In this document: positions 9,587 to 19,091 of the stretch, piece by piece
Numbering within the stretch: position 1 is the stretch's first letter
How the letters are laid out: the number at the start of each line of letters is the position of its first letter
NCBI RefSeq assembly: GCF_001598415.1
Contig: NZ_BCYX01000001.1
Location: 1-64,000 of the forward strand
Source: Sphingomonas mali NBRC 15500
GTDB lineage: Bacteria > Pseudomonadota > Alphaproteobacteria > Sphingomonadales > Sphingomonadaceae
Direction: 5' to 3'
Length of the DNA stretch: 64,000 nt
Notes under the pieces: generated by a model
The model's database searches: none
Seen by the model: only the letters and a program-made list of their open reading frames with translations
What the model was told of the DNA's origin: nothing
Made by a program: the position numbers and the translations under genes

Positions 9587-10948
9587 TCAATCCCGATCAA
9601 ATGGATTCTTCGGCGCGCGCAGCGTCAACCGAACGGGGACTGCGCCGAAGCCAAGATCCCGGCGCATCGAGTTGACCAAATAGCGTTCGTAGCTTGCGGG
9701 AAGCTGATCGACGCGCGTGCCGAAAATAACGAAACTGGGTGGGCGCGTCTTGATCTGGGTGACGTAGCGCATCTTGATCCGCTTGCCGCCGGGCGCTGGC
9801 GGAGGATTGGCGTCGATGGCGCGTTCGAACCAGCGATTGAGCTCGCCGGTGGAGACGCGCTTCGACCAGGCCTCACGCGTTTCGAAGGCAGCGCCGAGCA
9901 ACTGGTCGATGCCCTTGCCGGTCGCGCCCGACACGGTGACGACGATGACGCCCTTCACCTGGCTCAGACCGTCCTCGAGCGCTTTCTTGACGCCATTGAA
10001 CAGCGACGAGGCATTTTCGGCGATGTCCCATTTGTTGAGCGCGATGACCAAGGCGCGCCCTTCCTGGAGGACGCGATCGGCGATTTTGAGGTCCTGGGCC
10101 TCCAGCCCCAAGGTCGCATCCAGCAGCAGCACGACGACTTCGGCGAAATCGACCGCGCGCAACGCGTCGGCGACCGATAGCTTTTCGAGCTTGTCCTGCA
10201 CCTTGGCGCGCTTGCGCATCCCGGCCGTGTCGATCAGCCGCACCGCGCGCGGGCCGTTCTTCGGATCGTGCCAGGTCCAGTCGATCGCGATCGAATCGCG
10301 GGTGATCCCCGCTTCTGGACCGGTGATCAGGCGATCCTCGCCCAGCATGCGATTGATCAATGTCGATTTGCCGGCATTGGGACGGCCGACGATCGCCAGC
10401 TTAAGCGGCGCGTCGGGGCTGTCGTCTTCCTCTTCCTCGAACTCTTCCGGCTCGGGAACGAACGGGACCAGCGCCTCGAACAGATCGGCCATGCCTTCGC
10501 CATGCTCGGCCGACACCTGGACCGGATCGCCGAAACCGAGTGCGAGCGATTCGATGATGCCGGCCTCCGCCGCGCGTCCTTCCGCCTTGTTGGCGACCAG
10601 GATGACCGGTGTGGTCGAGCCACGCAGCCAGCGCGCGATTTCCTCGTCGAGCGGAACGATCCCGGCGCGGGCGTCGATCAGGAACAAGGCGACGTCGGCC
10701 TGTGCCACCGCCGCCTCGGTCTGTTGCCGCATCCGGCCGGGCAAGGTCGCGGCTTCGAGATCCTCGTAGCCGGCGGTGTCGATCACGCGAAACTCGAGGC
10801 CGAGCAGGTTCGCGTCGCCCTCGCGCCGATCGCGGGTAACGCCGGGCTGGTCATCGACCAGGGCAAGCTTCTTGCCGACGAGCCGGTTGAACAGCGTCGA
10901 CTTGCCGACATTGGGACGGCCGATAATGGCGACGGTGGGTAAGGACAT
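9587..10948 (-). CDS. der: Ribosome-assembly GTPase Der (EngA)
   Basis: A 453-aa protein with two tandem GTPase domains, each with its own P-loop (GRPNVGKST near residue 9 and GRPNAGKST near 190), NKxD motifs (NKAE, NKWD), and a C-terminal KH-like domain. Der is needed for 50S subunit maturation. The start is ATG 10948 (MSLPTVAI), the family start. It lies downstream of bamB on the same strand with a 79-bp gap, the usual TPR-bamB-der order in alphaproteobacteria. Confidence 0.96.
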   Translation of the reverse strand: MSLPTVAIIGRPNVGKSTLFNRLVGKKLALVDDQPGVTRDRREGDANLLGLEFRVIDTAGYEDLEAATLPGRMRQQTEAAVAQADVALFLIDARAGIVPLDEEIARWLRGSTTPVILVANKAEGRAAEAGIIESLALGFGDPVQVSAEHGEGMADLFEALVPFVPEPEEFEEEEDDSPDAPLKLAIVGRPNAGKSTLINRMLGEDRLITGPEAGITRDSIAIDWTWHDPKNGPRAVRLIDTAGMRKRAKVQDKLEKLSVADALRAVDFAEVVVLLLDATLGLEAQDLKIADRVLQEGRALVIALNKWDIAENASSLFNGVKKALEDGLSQVKGVIVVTVSGATGKGIDQLLGAAFETREAWSKRVSTGELNRWFERAIDANPPPAPGGKRIKMRYVTQIKTRPPSFVIFGTRVDQLPASYERYLVNSMRRDLGFGAVPVRLTLRAPKNPFDRD

Positions 10949-11027
10949 GCAGGGCGCTGTAGGGCGTGTGCACGCCAGCGGCAACGCCCTGAACGGGGCG
11001 ACGCTTACGCCGCCCCGTTCCGATCAC

Positions 11028-12356
11028 TCAGCGATAGGCGGAAATTCGCCCGCGCCCGTCCAGCACGTAGAGTGTGTTGTTGGCGACCACCGGCCCCAGG
11101 CCGAAGCCGTCCTTGCCGGGAATCGTCTGGCCGACGGTGCCGTCGCTCGGCGAGGCGAACACCATGTCGCCCAGCGAATTGACCAGCACCAGGCGGTTGC
11201 CGGCAAGGACCGGACCGTACCAGGTCAGCGGGTTCTTCTTCTTTTTCTTCTTTTCGACCTGGAAGGCGCGCAACTGGCTGATCCAGCGGATCTTTCCGGT
11301 CGAACGCTGCAGGCAATAGAGCTTGCTTTCGTCGGTGACCACGAACAGCCACTCGCCCGCCAGCCAGGGCGTCGAAATACCGGCGAAATTCTGCTCCCAC
11401 AGACGCTGACCGGTAGCGAGATTGGCGGCAATCAGACGACCGCCCTGCCCCAATGCGTAGACATTGGTGTCGTCAATCACCGGATCGGCGTCGATATCGG
11501 CAAGACTGGACACCGAGGTCGAAATGCTGGTGCGCGACAGAGCGTCGCCCCAGATGGCGCGGCCATTCTCGACGCGATAGGCGTTGAGCTCGCCCGACGA
11601 AAAGCCGGCGACGACCGTCTGGTGCGCCACTGCCGGCGCAGCGACGCCGAATACGCCCTGGGTTTCGAGACTGCCCGAGGCCGACCAGACTTGCTGCCCG
11701 TTGGCGGTCGACAAGGCGTAGAGCTGATTGTCCTGGCTCAACGTGTAGAGCTGGTCGCCGACGACGGTCGGCGATCCGCGCAGCGGCGGCCCCGGCTTGG
11801 CGCGCCATACTTCGGAGCCGGTCTTGGCATCGAACGCCACAATGTCGCCCAGGCCATCGGTCGCATAGACGCGGCCATTGTCGTAAGTCGCGCCGCCGCC
11901 GAACCGTGCCGCCTTGCTCTTCTCTGCCTTGGCGATCGGCACGGTCCACAAGGACGCGCCCGAATTGGCATCGAAGGCGTGCAGCGCGCCGTCGACATCG
12001 ACCGCGTAGAGCTTGCCGTCACCGATCACGGGGGACGCCGCCAGCCGCTGCCGGTTCGATCCCGCCGGGATCGTCACCGTCCACACGCGGGAAACGGATC
12101 CGCCCAGCGCCAGATGGCCCATCGACTTTTCGGGATTGCCGCCGGGCTGGGCCCAGTCGGTATTGGCGACAGGTGCCGGCAACAGGACGTCGAGCCCCGA
12201 AATCGCCGGATCGACCTTGGCGTCGCTTTCCGACACCAGGATCGGCACGCGATCGCCGAGCACGGGAGTCTTCTTTCCGCCGCCCTTGAATGCGCCGCAC
12301 GCGCCGAGCGCGGTCAGCGCCACCAGCGCAATCGGCATCCTCCACTTGGTCGTCAT
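11028..12356 (-). CDS. bamB: Outer-membrane assembly lipoprotein BamB
   Basis: A 442-aa beta-propeller made of PQQ-type repeats (for example LYAVDVDGALHAFDANSG). The signal peptide ends in a lipobox, LGAC, with the lipidated cysteine at residue 20. BamB is the propeller subunit of the BAM complex that inserts outer-membrane beta-barrels. An unusual run of lysines (KKKKKK) near residue 352 forms a basic loop. It is 5 bp downstream of the TPR protein gene and upstream of der. Confidence 0.92.
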   Translation of the reverse strand: MTTKWRMPIALVALTALGACGAFKGGGKKTPVLGDRVPILVSESDAKVDPAISGLDVLLPAPVANTDWAQPGGNPEKSMGHLALGGSVSRVWTVTIPAGSNRQRLAASPVIGDGKLYAVDVDGALHAFDANSGASLWTVPIAKAEKSKAARFGGGATYDNGRVYATDGLGDIVAFDAKTGSEVWRAKPGPPLRGSPTVVGDQLYTLSQDNQLYALSTANGQQVWSASGSLETQGVFGVAAPAVAHQTVVAGFSSGELNAYRVENGRAIWGDALSRTSISTSVSSLADIDADPVIDDTNVYALGQGGRLIAANLATGQRLWEQNFAGISTPWLAGEWLFVVTDESKLYCLQRSTGKIRWISQLRAFQVEKKKKKKNPLTWYGPVLAGNRLVLVNSLGDMVFASPSDGTVGQTIPGKDGFGLGPVVANNTLYVLDGRGRISAYR

Positions 12357-12361
12357 GCTGC

Positions 12362-13051
12362 TTACTTGCCCTTCTGAACGTTCGTACCGGTATCGAGAGC
12401 CTGGGTCGCCTGAACCGCACGTTGACGGATGCTGTCGGGAACCTTGTCGCTCTCCGCGATCAACTTGAACATCGCGCGCGCTTCCGCCAACCGGTTGAGC
12501 TTGAGATCGGCCATCGCGATCATCTCGCCGGCGCTGCCGAGCCAGGCCGAGTCCGAGGTCGCGAGCGGCTTCAGCCGGTCGATCACCACCTGCGGCGCGA
12601 GCGCGTCGAATTCGGTATGGGTCTGGCGGATCGTGGCGAGGTCGCGGATCGGCTGCCCGACACTGCTATCACGCGCGACTTCGCCATATTTCGCCGCGGC
12701 TTCCTTGGTCTTGCCGGCTGCGAGCAGATCGTTGCCTTGCAGCATCTTGGCCAGCGCGCGATAGCCCGGCGCGCTCTCGCCGGCGAGCTTGTCGATCGGC
12801 GCCTTAGCCGCCTGGGTATTGCCGCTGGCGATCGAGTCATAGGCCTGTTGCAGTTCGATCGCCTGCTTTTCGGCAGCGCCATGGCTCCATGCCCGCCAGC
12901 CGAGCACGCCGGCGAAAATCGCCAATGCGGCCACGATCAGACCAATGATCACGCGACCATAATTCTTCCACACGCCCACGATCTGATCGCGGCGGAGTTC
13001 CTCATCGACCTCGCGCAGGAAAGCTTCGTCGGTTTTCGGCGTCACAGCCAA
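12362..13051 (-). CDS. Membrane-anchored TPR protein, YfgM-like
   Basis: A 229-aa protein with a cytoplasmic N-terminus (FLREVDEELRRDQ), one transmembrane helix near residues 40-60 and a periplasmic tetratricopeptide-type helical domain. This is the YfgM/DUF2133 arrangement, a SecYEG-associated chaperone anchor. The start is taken as TTG 13051, since GGAG lies 8 bases before it and the product then begins like other family members. It heads the TPR-bamB-der unit. Confidence 0.8.
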   Translation of the reverse strand: MAVTPKTDEAFLREVDEELRRDQIVGVWKNYGRVIIGLIVAALAIFAGVLGWRAWSHGAAEKQAIELQQAYDSIASGNTQAAKAPIDKLAGESAPGYRALAKMLQGNDLLAAGKTKEAAAKYGEVARDSSVGQPIRDLATIRQTHTEFDALAPQVVIDRLKPLATSDSAWLGSAGEMIAMADLKLNRLAEARAMFKLIAESDKVPDSIRQRAVQATQALDTGTNVQKGK

Positions 13052-13192
13052 GGGGTAGGCTCCAATTGGGGGCAAAAATAAGTCGGCGGACCTTAGGGAC
13101 CGCGTTCGGCTCTCGCAATGGCCGTGATCGGCGACTGTTCCTAGGGGGGTCCCTTAGCGGCGCGCCACCCAAAAGCAACGCGCCTTGGGCGG

Positions 13193-14065
13193 TCAGGTCT
13201 TGGGCAGATAGGTCTGCTCGACCCCCGGGAACGTCCGATTGCGTACCTCTTCGGCATAGCGTGTCACGGCATCGGTGATGCGGCCGGCCATGTCGTCAAA
13301 CTTCTTCACGAAACGCGGCGTGCGCTCGAACAGGCCGAGCATGTCCTCGGCGACCAGCACCTGACCGTCGCAGGCCGCCGATGCGCCGATCCCGATCACC
13401 GGAATGTCGGTGGTTTCGGTGAGCGAGCGCGCGATCGGTTCGATCACCCCCTCGACCACGACCGAGAAGGCACCGGCCTCTGCAACCGCCCGGGCGTCGT
13501 CCTTGATCTTGGCTTCTTCCTCCTGGCTACGGCCGCGCGCGCCGTAACCGCCGAGCGTGTTGATCGCTTGAGGCGTCAAGCCGATATGCGCCATCACCGG
13601 GATGCCGCGCTCGGTCAGGAAGCGAATGGTCGAAGCCATCGCGGCGCCGCCTTCCATCTTGATCGCGGCGCAACCGGTCTCCGCCAGCACGCGGCTGGCG
13701 CTGGCGAAGGCCTGTTCGGGTGAGGCTTCGTAGCTGCCGAACGGCATGTCGACCACGACGACGGCATGATAGCTGCCACGCACCACCGCCGCGCCATGCG
13801 CGCACATCATGTCGAGCGTGACCGGCAGCGTCGAGGGCAGGCCATAGACGACCTGCCCGAGCGAATCGCCGACCAGCAGGATATCGCAATGCGGATCCAA
13901 CAGCTGGGCCATGCGGACCGTGTAAGCGGTTAGCATCACCAGCGGTTCCTGCGTCTTTCCCTCGAACTTGCGGCGCTGAATGGCCGGCACGGTGAGTCGC
14001 TTCATCGGCGCCGGCGTCGGGTTGGCGCGGCTGGTCGAGGTGTCGATCGTGAAGGTCGTGGACAT
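13193..14065 (-). CDS. panB: 3-methyl-2-oxobutanoate hydroxymethyltransferase PanB
   Basis: A 290-aa TIM-barrel enzyme of pantothenate synthesis that adds a hydroxymethyl group from methylene-tetrahydrofolate to alpha-ketoisovalerate. Family signatures are [11 protein letters not shown], the KMEGG segment, and AHIGLTPQ. The start at 14065 has GGGAG 8 bases upstream; a longer upstream extension has no RBS. The gene is divergent from the membrane-protein/XRE operon. Cytoplasmic, Mg-dependent. Confidence 0.95.
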   Translation of the reverse strand: MSTTFTIDTSTSRANPTPAPMKRLTVPAIQRRKFEGKTQEPLVMLTAYTVRMAQLLDPHCDILLVGDSLGQVVYGLPSTLPVTLDMMCAHGAAVVRGSYHAVVVVDMPFGSYEASPEQAFASASRVLAETGCAAIKMEGGAAMASTIRFLTERGIPVMAHIGLTPQAINTLGGYGARGRSQEEEAKIKDDARAVAEAGAFSVVVEGVIEPIARSLTETTDIPVIGIGASAACDGQVLVAEDMLGLFERTPRFVKKFDDMAGRITDAVTRYAEEVRNRTFPGVEQTYLPKT

Positions 14066-14138
14066 GGCGGGCTCCCTAGCCAGTTCCGCATCGCATCGCC
14101 AGCGCCCACCAACGCGAACGACAGCCGCGCTTGACTTA

Positions 14139-14158
14139 ATGTTATATATATTTAACAT
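14139..14158. promoter_or_regulatory. AT-rich palindrome, likely operator of the XRE regulator
   Basis: ATGTTA (14139-14144) and TAACAT (14153-14158) frame a TATATATT core, with TTGACT at 14131-14136 as possible -35. It is the only AT-rich stretch in a GC-rich region and precedes an operon that ends in a small XRE repressor, so autoregulation is likely. Confidence 0.5.
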
Positions 14159-14189
14159 GATGGCGACTGATTCGTACATGAGGTCAAAA

Positions 14190-14615
14190 ATGCCGTTCAA
14201 GGAAAAGATCGCCTGGATCTCGGTCGTCACGACCGCGATCGTCTGGGGCGGCTATTTCACCTTCGCTTTCCGGACGATGATGACGGGAGGCGTGCCGCAC
14301 CCCTCTATTTACATGGCCGCGTTCACCGCGGCACTGATCCTCCAGGCCCTGCTGGCCGCGGCCGCCACGATCGTCGTCGCGATCCTGGCGCCGAAGGATG
14401 CCAACGCGCCAGCCGACGAGCGGGACAGGGAAGTCGCGCGCCGCTCGTACGCCATCGCCTATCCTGTGCTGATCAGCCTGATCGTCTGCGTCACCGTGAC
14501 GGTCTATTTCGGCGCCACGCCCTGGGATCTGGTCAACGGCATGATGGCCGCGATCGTGATCGCGGACATCGTCCACTATGGCGCGCAGATCGTCGGCTAC
14601 CGGCGGGGAGCATGA
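14190..14615 (+). CDS. Four-helix membrane protein, first of a paralogous pair
   Basis: A 141-aa inner-membrane protein with four predicted helices and a cytoplasmic [12 protein letters not shown] motif between helices 2 and 3. The next gene encodes a paralog with the same plan (DERDRAIARRG). The start is ATG 14190, with GAGG 6 bases upstream; earlier ATGs at 14157 and 14178 lack an RBS. It overlaps the next gene by four bases or less. Such pairs linked to a small XRE regulator recur in bacteria, but the function is unknown. Confidence 0.65.
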   Translation: MPFKEKIAWISVVTTAIVWGGYFTFAFRTMMTGGVPHPSIYMAAFTAALILQALLAAAATIVVAILAPKDANAPADERDREVARRSYAIAYPVLISLIVCVTVTVYFGATPWDLVNGMMAAIVIADIVHYGAQIVGYRRGA

Positions 14616-14617
14616 CC

Positions 14618-15040
14618 ATGGCCTATCGCGAAAAGACCGCCTGGCTGACGCTCGTCTGCATGATCGTCGCTTATGTCATCTATTTCTCGCTGGTCCTGTC
14701 AGGGCAGGTCGGACCCAGGCTGCTCGATATCGTCTGGACGTTCGGCATCGTCGCCTCGATCCAGGCGATCGTGGTGATCGTCGGCCATGTCGTGCTGGCT
14801 GTGAGTAGCGACGCCGACGAACGTGCTAGGCCCGACGAACGCGACCGCGCGATCGCCCGGCGTGGAGGAAGCGCCAGTTATTACGTCCTGCTGGTCGGAA
14901 CGATCATCGTCGGCGTGGTGATGCCATTCAGCGATCCGGCACCCAAGATCGTCAACAGCGCGTTGCTGGCGATCGTGCTGGCGGAAACCCTTCGCCATGT
15001 CCTAATCGTGACGAGCTATCGGAGGGGCTGGCATGGCTAA
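14618..15040 (+). CDS. Four-helix membrane protein, second of a paralogous pair
   Basis: A 140-aa paralog of the preceding protein: four helices and the same DERDR-AIARRG loop. The start may be ATG 14612, which overlaps the preceding stop (ATGA), or ATG 14618, which has better spacing from GGGGAG. Its 3' end overlaps the start of the XRE gene by 8 bases, so the three genes form one tight operon. The charged loop could be a contact site for its partner or for the regulator; this is inference. Confidence 0.65.
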   Translation: MAYREKTAWLTLVCMIVAYVIYFSLVLSGQVGPRLLDIVWTFGIVASIQAIVVIVGHVVLAVSSDADERARPDERDRAIARRGGSASYYVLLVGTIIVGVVMPFSDPAPKIVNSALLAIVLAETLRHVLIVTSYRRGWHG

Positions 15041-15254
15041 GCCGCTTCCCGGCCGGGTGGTCAATCAGATCCGCTTGCTGCGCTTCATGGCGAATGAGAT
15101 GACCCAGGCCGAACTGGGCGAGCGGATCGGCATGACTCGCCAGACGGTGGCGGCGATCGAGGCCGGCAAATATTCACCCACGCTCGAGGCCGCGTTCCGC
15201 ATCGCTCAGGTGTTCGGCAAGCCGCTGGATGAGGTGTTCCAGTGGGAGGGCTGA
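15033..15254 (+). CDS. Small XRE-family (Cro/C1-type) transcriptional regulator
   Basis: A 73-aa protein that is essentially one helix-turn-helix domain: MTQAELGERIGMTRQTVAAIE holds the recognition helix, followed by YSPTLEAAFRIAQVFG and the EVFQWE end typical of the YozG-like group. It is the last gene of the operon with two membrane proteins and probably represses it through the palindrome at 14139-14158. A perfect 8-bp hairpin overlaps its stop codon. Confidence 0.85.
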   Translation: MAKPLPGRVVNQIRLLRFMANEMTQAELGERIGMTRQTVAAIEAGKYSPTLEAAFRIAQVFGKPLDEVFQWEG

Positions 15255-15264
15255 GCGCCCTCCC
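15244..15264. terminator. Perfect hairpin at the end of the XRE operon
   Basis: GGGAGGGC (15244-15251), loop TGAGC, GCCCTCCC (15257-15264). It includes the XRE stop codon and lies between convergent genes. It lacks a U-tract, so it is a terminator candidate only. Confidence 0.45.
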
Positions 15265-15270
15265 CCGACG

Positions 15271-15711
15271 TCACCTTCCTATCCAGCCTTTCTTCGCCGC
15301 CATCCCCGAAAACCAGATCGCGAACAGGCCGACTACGGCGATGAACACCGGAAACGGCACCACCTTCGCCGCACCTTCATGCGCGATCAGGTCGGTCATC
15401 GCGAACGTATAGCCGAACTGGACGATCACCGCGATCAGCGAGATCCAGAACAGGATGATCGCGCGGCGTTCGCGCAGCAGCAAGGCAAGGCCGCCGAGCA
15501 ATCCGCCGAACGTGGCGACGGCGTAGACATAATTGTACCAGCTGGGCAGTGAGCGGTAGAGCGCCTGGTGATAGGGCGTCTGTTCCCACATCGCCGAGGC
15601 GGCACCCAGGCGGAACTGCTCGACGCAGAAATAACAGCCGATCGCGTTCCACAGCACCAGCAGGATCGCGACGATCCAGAACCAGACCGGCGGCTTGACG
15701 GTTTGAGCCAT
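15271..15711 (-). CDS. Four-helix membrane protein, unknown function
   Basis: A 146-aa hydrophobic protein with four predicted helices starting at about residues 9, 61, 85 and 117, and charged tails. RBS GGGAGGGG is 4 bases before the ATG. Similar proteins in sphingomonads carry no assigned role. No motif identifies a substrate. Confidence 0.65.
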   Translation of the reverse strand: MAQTVKPPVWFWIVAILLVLWNAIGCYFCVEQFRLGAASAMWEQTPYHQALYRSLPSWYNYVYAVATFGGLLGGLALLLRERRAIILFWISLIAVIVQFGYTFAMTDLIAHEGAAKVVPFPVFIAVVGLFAIWFSGMAAKKGWIGR

Positions 15712-15768
15712 GTTTCCCCTCCCTATTTAGGTGGTGGAGACTGCGCCCGGATGCGCGCGCTGGCAAGC

Positions 15769-16116
15769 TTAGCCGATACCGGCCGTTTGCCAGGCGTCAG
15801 GCTTGAACCCGGCGGCCAGCACGCCATCACCTTCGACGATCGGGCGCTTGATCATCGATGGCTGCGCCAGCATCAGCGCGATCGCCTTATCCTGGTCGAG
15901 ATCGGCCTTGTCGGCATCGGACAGCGCGCGGAAGGTCGTGCCCGCGCGATTGAGCACGGTTTCCCAGCCCAATGCGCTCGTCCAGCGACGCAGCGACGCT
16001 TGGTCGACGCCCAGCTTCTTATAGTCGTGAAAGGCATAAGCGACGCCGCGACCGTCGAGCCAGGCGCGGGCCTTTTTTACCGTGTCGCAATTGGGGATGC
16101 CGTAAAGGGTAAACAT
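15769..16116 (-). CDS. ArsC/Spx/YffB-family thioredoxin-fold protein
   Basis: A 115-aa protein with YGIPNCDTVKKARAWL, where a single cysteine at residue 10 replaces the classical ArsC CxxS site, and a later KRPIVEGDG motif. This is the YffB/Spx branch, whose members act in thiol redox chemistry or, in Firmicutes, as RNA polymerase partners; true arsenate reduction is unproven. It is 9 bp upstream of a small membrane-protein gene on the same strand. Confidence 0.8.
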   Translation of the reverse strand: MFTLYGIPNCDTVKKARAWLDGRGVAYAFHDYKKLGVDQASLRRWTSALGWETVLNRAGTTFRALSDADKADLDQDKAIALMLAQPSMIKRPIVEGDGVLAAGFKPDAWQTAGIG

Positions 16117-16125
16117 GGCGCGTTC

Positions 16126-16377
16126 CTATGCCCGTCGCGCGATGCGCCAAAGCGTAAAGAGCCCGATGCCCGCCCAGACCACGTTGAGCACCGCCGAGGG
16201 GATCGCGCCGTTATAGCCGCTATTGACGACGAAGCACGCCGCGCCGACCAGGTTCATCCACTGATAGAGCCGCGATTGTCCGCCGACCCGACCCGCGGAC
16301 AGCAGGAGATAGGCGACCAGGATCAGCACGGCGCCGGTCCAGCCGATCGTTTCGATAATGATGCGTTCCGCCGTCAT
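16126..16377 (-). CDS. Small membrane protein, CBU_0592-like
   Basis: An 83-aa protein with three predicted helices (GWTGAVLILVAYLLLS, LVGAACFVVNSG, and a C-terminal VVWAGIGLFTLW). The pattern matches the CBU_0592-type small membrane family. The start at 16377 is chosen because the family begins at this point; an upstream ATG at 16422 gives a charged extension. Function unknown. Confidence 0.65.
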   Translation of the reverse strand: MTAERIIIETIGWTGAVLILVAYLLLSAGRVGGQSRLYQWMNLVGAACFVVNSGYNGAIPSAVLNVVWAGIGLFTLWRIARRA

Positions 16378-16495
16378 GCGATCCGCCGATGACGCGGTTC
16401 GTCGCTTCCGTCCAGCCGTCACCGTTAAGTCGGCATTCAGGGCCGATTGACTGATATGCTGTCATAAGACGATATAACGGTAAGGGAGGATCGGC

Positions 16496-18418
16496 ATGGG
16501 ACGGCTGAGCTCGGCGACGCTGACATTGTTGCTGGCGGGGAGCGCGTTTCCCGCCGCCGCGCAGGATCGCGCCGACGACAATGCGGTGACGCAGGCGGAG
16601 GACGGGTTCGGCTTCAGCGTCGGGCGCGAGACGATCGGCATCTACACGTCGAGCAACGCGCGCGGCTTCTCGCCGACCGCGGCGGGGAACGTGCGGATCG
16701 ACGGCATGTATTTCGACCCCGCGATCGCGCTGTCGAGCATCATCAACGATTCGACCAGCATCAAGGTGGGTCTGTCGGCGCAGGGCTATCCGTTCGCCGC
16801 GCCGAGCGGGATCGTCGACCAATTGCTGCGCCGTCCCGGCGACAAGGCGGCCGCCTCGATCGTGCTCAACGCCGACAGCTACAGTTCCTATGGGTTGGAA
16901 GTCGACGGATCGCTGCCGGTCAGCAAGCGGCTGTCGGTCGGCTATGGCGCGATCGTCGGGCGCACCGCATTCCCCGACGGCACCGACAATTTCAATCACA
17001 GCCAGGGGCTGATCGTCCGCTGGCGGCCAGCGCCCGGCGTGGAGATCATGCCGTTCTGGACATTGACCAACGATTACAATGACGAGGCCGGGCCGTTCTA
17101 CGTGCCGGCGGGCAAATATCTGCCGCCAAAGCCCCCCGCGCATAGCTTTGACGGCCCCCAATGGGCCGATTTCCGCTATACCGGGACCAATCAGGGACTG
17201 CTCGCTTCCTATGCGCCGGGCAAGACGTGGCTGCTCCGGGTCGGCGCGTTCCGGTCGGTGTTCGATCAGAAGAAGAGTTACGCCAATCTGTTGGTCGACC
17301 TGCAGCCTGACGGGACAGCGGACCGCCTGCTCATCGCCGATCCGCGCGCGAAGAACGTATCGCTGAGCGGCGAGGTCCGGCTGACGCACAGCATCGTCGA
17401 CGGGCCGCGACTCCATGTGATCCATCTCAGCCTGCGCGAACGCGACGCGCGCCACCAGTTCGGCGGATCGGACGACGTCGATCTGGGTCCGACCCGGATC
17501 GGTGTCGAGGAGGATTCACCCAAGCCGAATTTCATGTTCGGCGCGTCATCGCGCGACCGCATTCGCCAGGCGACCCTGGGCGTGGCGTATGACGGGCGCT
17601 GGCGCGACATTGGCGAGATCAGCTTCGGCCTCTCGCGCGCCGATTACCGCAAGACTACCTGGCTCCCGGGCGTCGCGCCGATCGTGTCCCGGTCGCGGCC
17701 ATGGCTCTACAACGGAACGGCGGCGGCCTATCTGTCCAAATCGGTGTCGCTCTATGCCGGCTATGCCCGCGGACTGGAGGAAAGCGGCGTCGCGCCGCCC
17801 AACGCGGCCAACCGCAACCAGCCGCTCAACGCGATCCTGACCGAACAGAAGGATGCCGGCATTCGCTGGACGGTGACGGGGAACGTCAAGCTGATCGCCG
17901 GGCTATTCGACCTGCGGAAGCCCTATTTCGGGTTCGATGCAGCCAATCGCTACACCCAGGTCGGCACCACCCGCAGCCAGGGGGCGGAAGTGTCGGTGTC
18001 GGGCAATTTGACCAGGACGCTCAACGTCGTCGCGGGCGGGTATTTCCTGCGCGCCCGGGTCACGCGCGATCCCACCGCGCTCGGCACGATCGGCGCGCGC
18101 CCCGTTGGCTTGCCGGGGCACCTCGTCAATTTGAACCTCAACTGGAAGACGCCGGTGCTCGACGGGCTGTCGCTCGACACCACCTTGCTCCAGCGCGGCA
18201 AGGTGCCGTCGACCACCGACAATCTCGTCTCGTTACCCGCGCGCGCGCAGCTCAACCTTGGCGGTCGCTATCGGTTCAAATTGATCAACCGCGATGCGAC
18301 CCTGCGCATGCAGGTGACCAATATATTCGACAATCGTCCCTTCAACGTCGCCGGACCCGGCATCTATGGCGCAGCCGCGGGACGGTACCTCACCGGCTAT
18401 CTGGCGGTGGACGTCTAG
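16496..18418 (+). CDS. TonB-dependent receptor-type outer-membrane barrel
   Basis: A 640-aa protein with a signal peptide (cleavage near AAAQD), a short plug-like region (residues 35-120: a YTSSNARGFSP segment, then an IDG motif and a stretch ending in a Pro-Gly repeat) and a C-terminal beta-barrel of amphipathic strands with the LRMQVTNIFDNRPF motif common near the end of TonB receptors. No clear TonB box is visible, and the plug lacks several usual motifs. RBS GGGAGGA precedes the ATG. The gene stands alone, so its ligand (siderophore, sugar or other) is unknown. Confidence 0.7.
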   Translation: MGRLSSATLTLLLAGSAFPAAAQDRADDNAVTQAEDGFGFSVGRETIGIYTSSNARGFSPTAAGNVRIDGMYFDPAIALSSIINDSTSIKVGLSAQGYPFAAPSGIVDQLLRRPGDKAAASIVLNADSYSSYGLEVDGSLPVSKRLSVGYGAIVGRTAFPDGTDNFNHSQGLIVRWRPAPGVEIMPFWTLTNDYNDEAGPFYVPAGKYLPPKPPAHSFDGPQWADFRYTGTNQGLLASYAPGKTWLLRVGAFRSVFDQKKSYANLLVDLQPDGTADRLLIADPRAKNVSLSGEVRLTHSIVDGPRLHVIHLSLRERDARHQFGGSDDVDLGPTRIGVEEDSPKPNFMFGASSRDRIRQATLGVAYDGRWRDIGEISFGLSRADYRKTTWLPGVAPIVSRSRPWLYNGTAAAYLSKSVSLYAGYARGLEESGVAPPNAANRNQPLNAILTEQKDAGIRWTVTGNVKLIAGLFDLRKPYFGFDAANRYTQVGTTRSQGAEVSVSGNLTRTLNVVAGGYFLRARVTRDPTALGTIGARPVGLPGHLVNLNLNWKTPVLDGLSLDTTLLQRGKVPSTTDNLVSLPARAQLNLGGRYRFKLINRDATLRMQVTNIFDNRPFNVAGPGIYGAAAGRYLTGYLAVDV

Positions 18419-18448
18419 TCCACTGCCCCGCTCCATCGGCGCGAAGCG

Positions 18449-18973
18449 TCAGGAGACGCGCGCAGCGGCGACGGGTGAAGACGCCGCCGTGGGCCGCGAG
18501 CGCGCCAGGAAATAAAACGCGGTGACGTGAGTAATCATCAGCAGCGGCACATAGAGGATCGGGATCGCATAGGCCGCGCCCAACTCCCCCGCATGCGCCG
18601 GGAGATCGGCCTGGATCGCGTGGCTATAGGCAAGCACGAGATCGACCAGGCCGACAAGGTTGAACGCGACAACGAACAGCCAGAAGACGGGCCGGATCCG
18701 AACCGTCGCTAGCGCGAGCATCGCGAGCAGGCCGGTGGCAAGGTCGCCATAAGCGGCGGGGATGGCAAAATGCGCCGGCAGGCCGTCGCCGACCACGCCC
18801 GGCACGATGAAGGCGAGCCCGAAGAAGCGGAAGCTGTGGAGCGTCGCGATCGCACGGTGCGCCGCCACGCGATCGATCGATTTGAGCCAGGGCAGGACAT
18901 AGGCGCCAAAGCACAGCAGCCACGCCACGTACCCGACGAAGAGATGCGTCTGAAAGATATGGGTTATCGACAT
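18449..18973 (-). CDS. Membrane protein, unknown function
   Basis: A 174-aa protein with five or so predicted helices. The start at 18973 has CCGGAGATCG upstream. It is transcribed away from a LysR regulator gene (start 19092), and such divergent neighbours are often the regulator's target. No catalytic motif is seen; Gly- and His-containing segments (HSFRFFGLAFIVPG) suggest a small-molecule-related membrane role at most. Confidence 0.65.
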   Translation of the reverse strand: MSITHIFQTHLFVGYVAWLLCFGAYVLPWLKSIDRVAAHRAIATLHSFRFFGLAFIVPGVVGDGLPAHFAIPAAYGDLATGLLAMLALATVRIRPVFWLFVVAFNLVGLVDLVLAYSHAIQADLPAHAGELGAAYAIPILYVPLLMITHVTAFYFLARSRPTAASSPVAAARVS

Positions 18974-19091
18974 GGCGATCTCCGGTCCTGAGTCGATTGC
19001 GGCGGGGTCGACCGCCGCTGTCCGGTTGAGGTGGAGGTCGCATCTATGGTCGCTTTGCACGAGCGACTATGGGCGATAATCTCGACGATCT

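Noticed and set aside
13136..13157. GGAAC-N16-CATT on the minus strand before the TPR-bamB-der genes as an EcfG promoter
   Set aside because: The -10 half has a mismatch at the key second base and the genes are housekeeping, so the match is not convincing.
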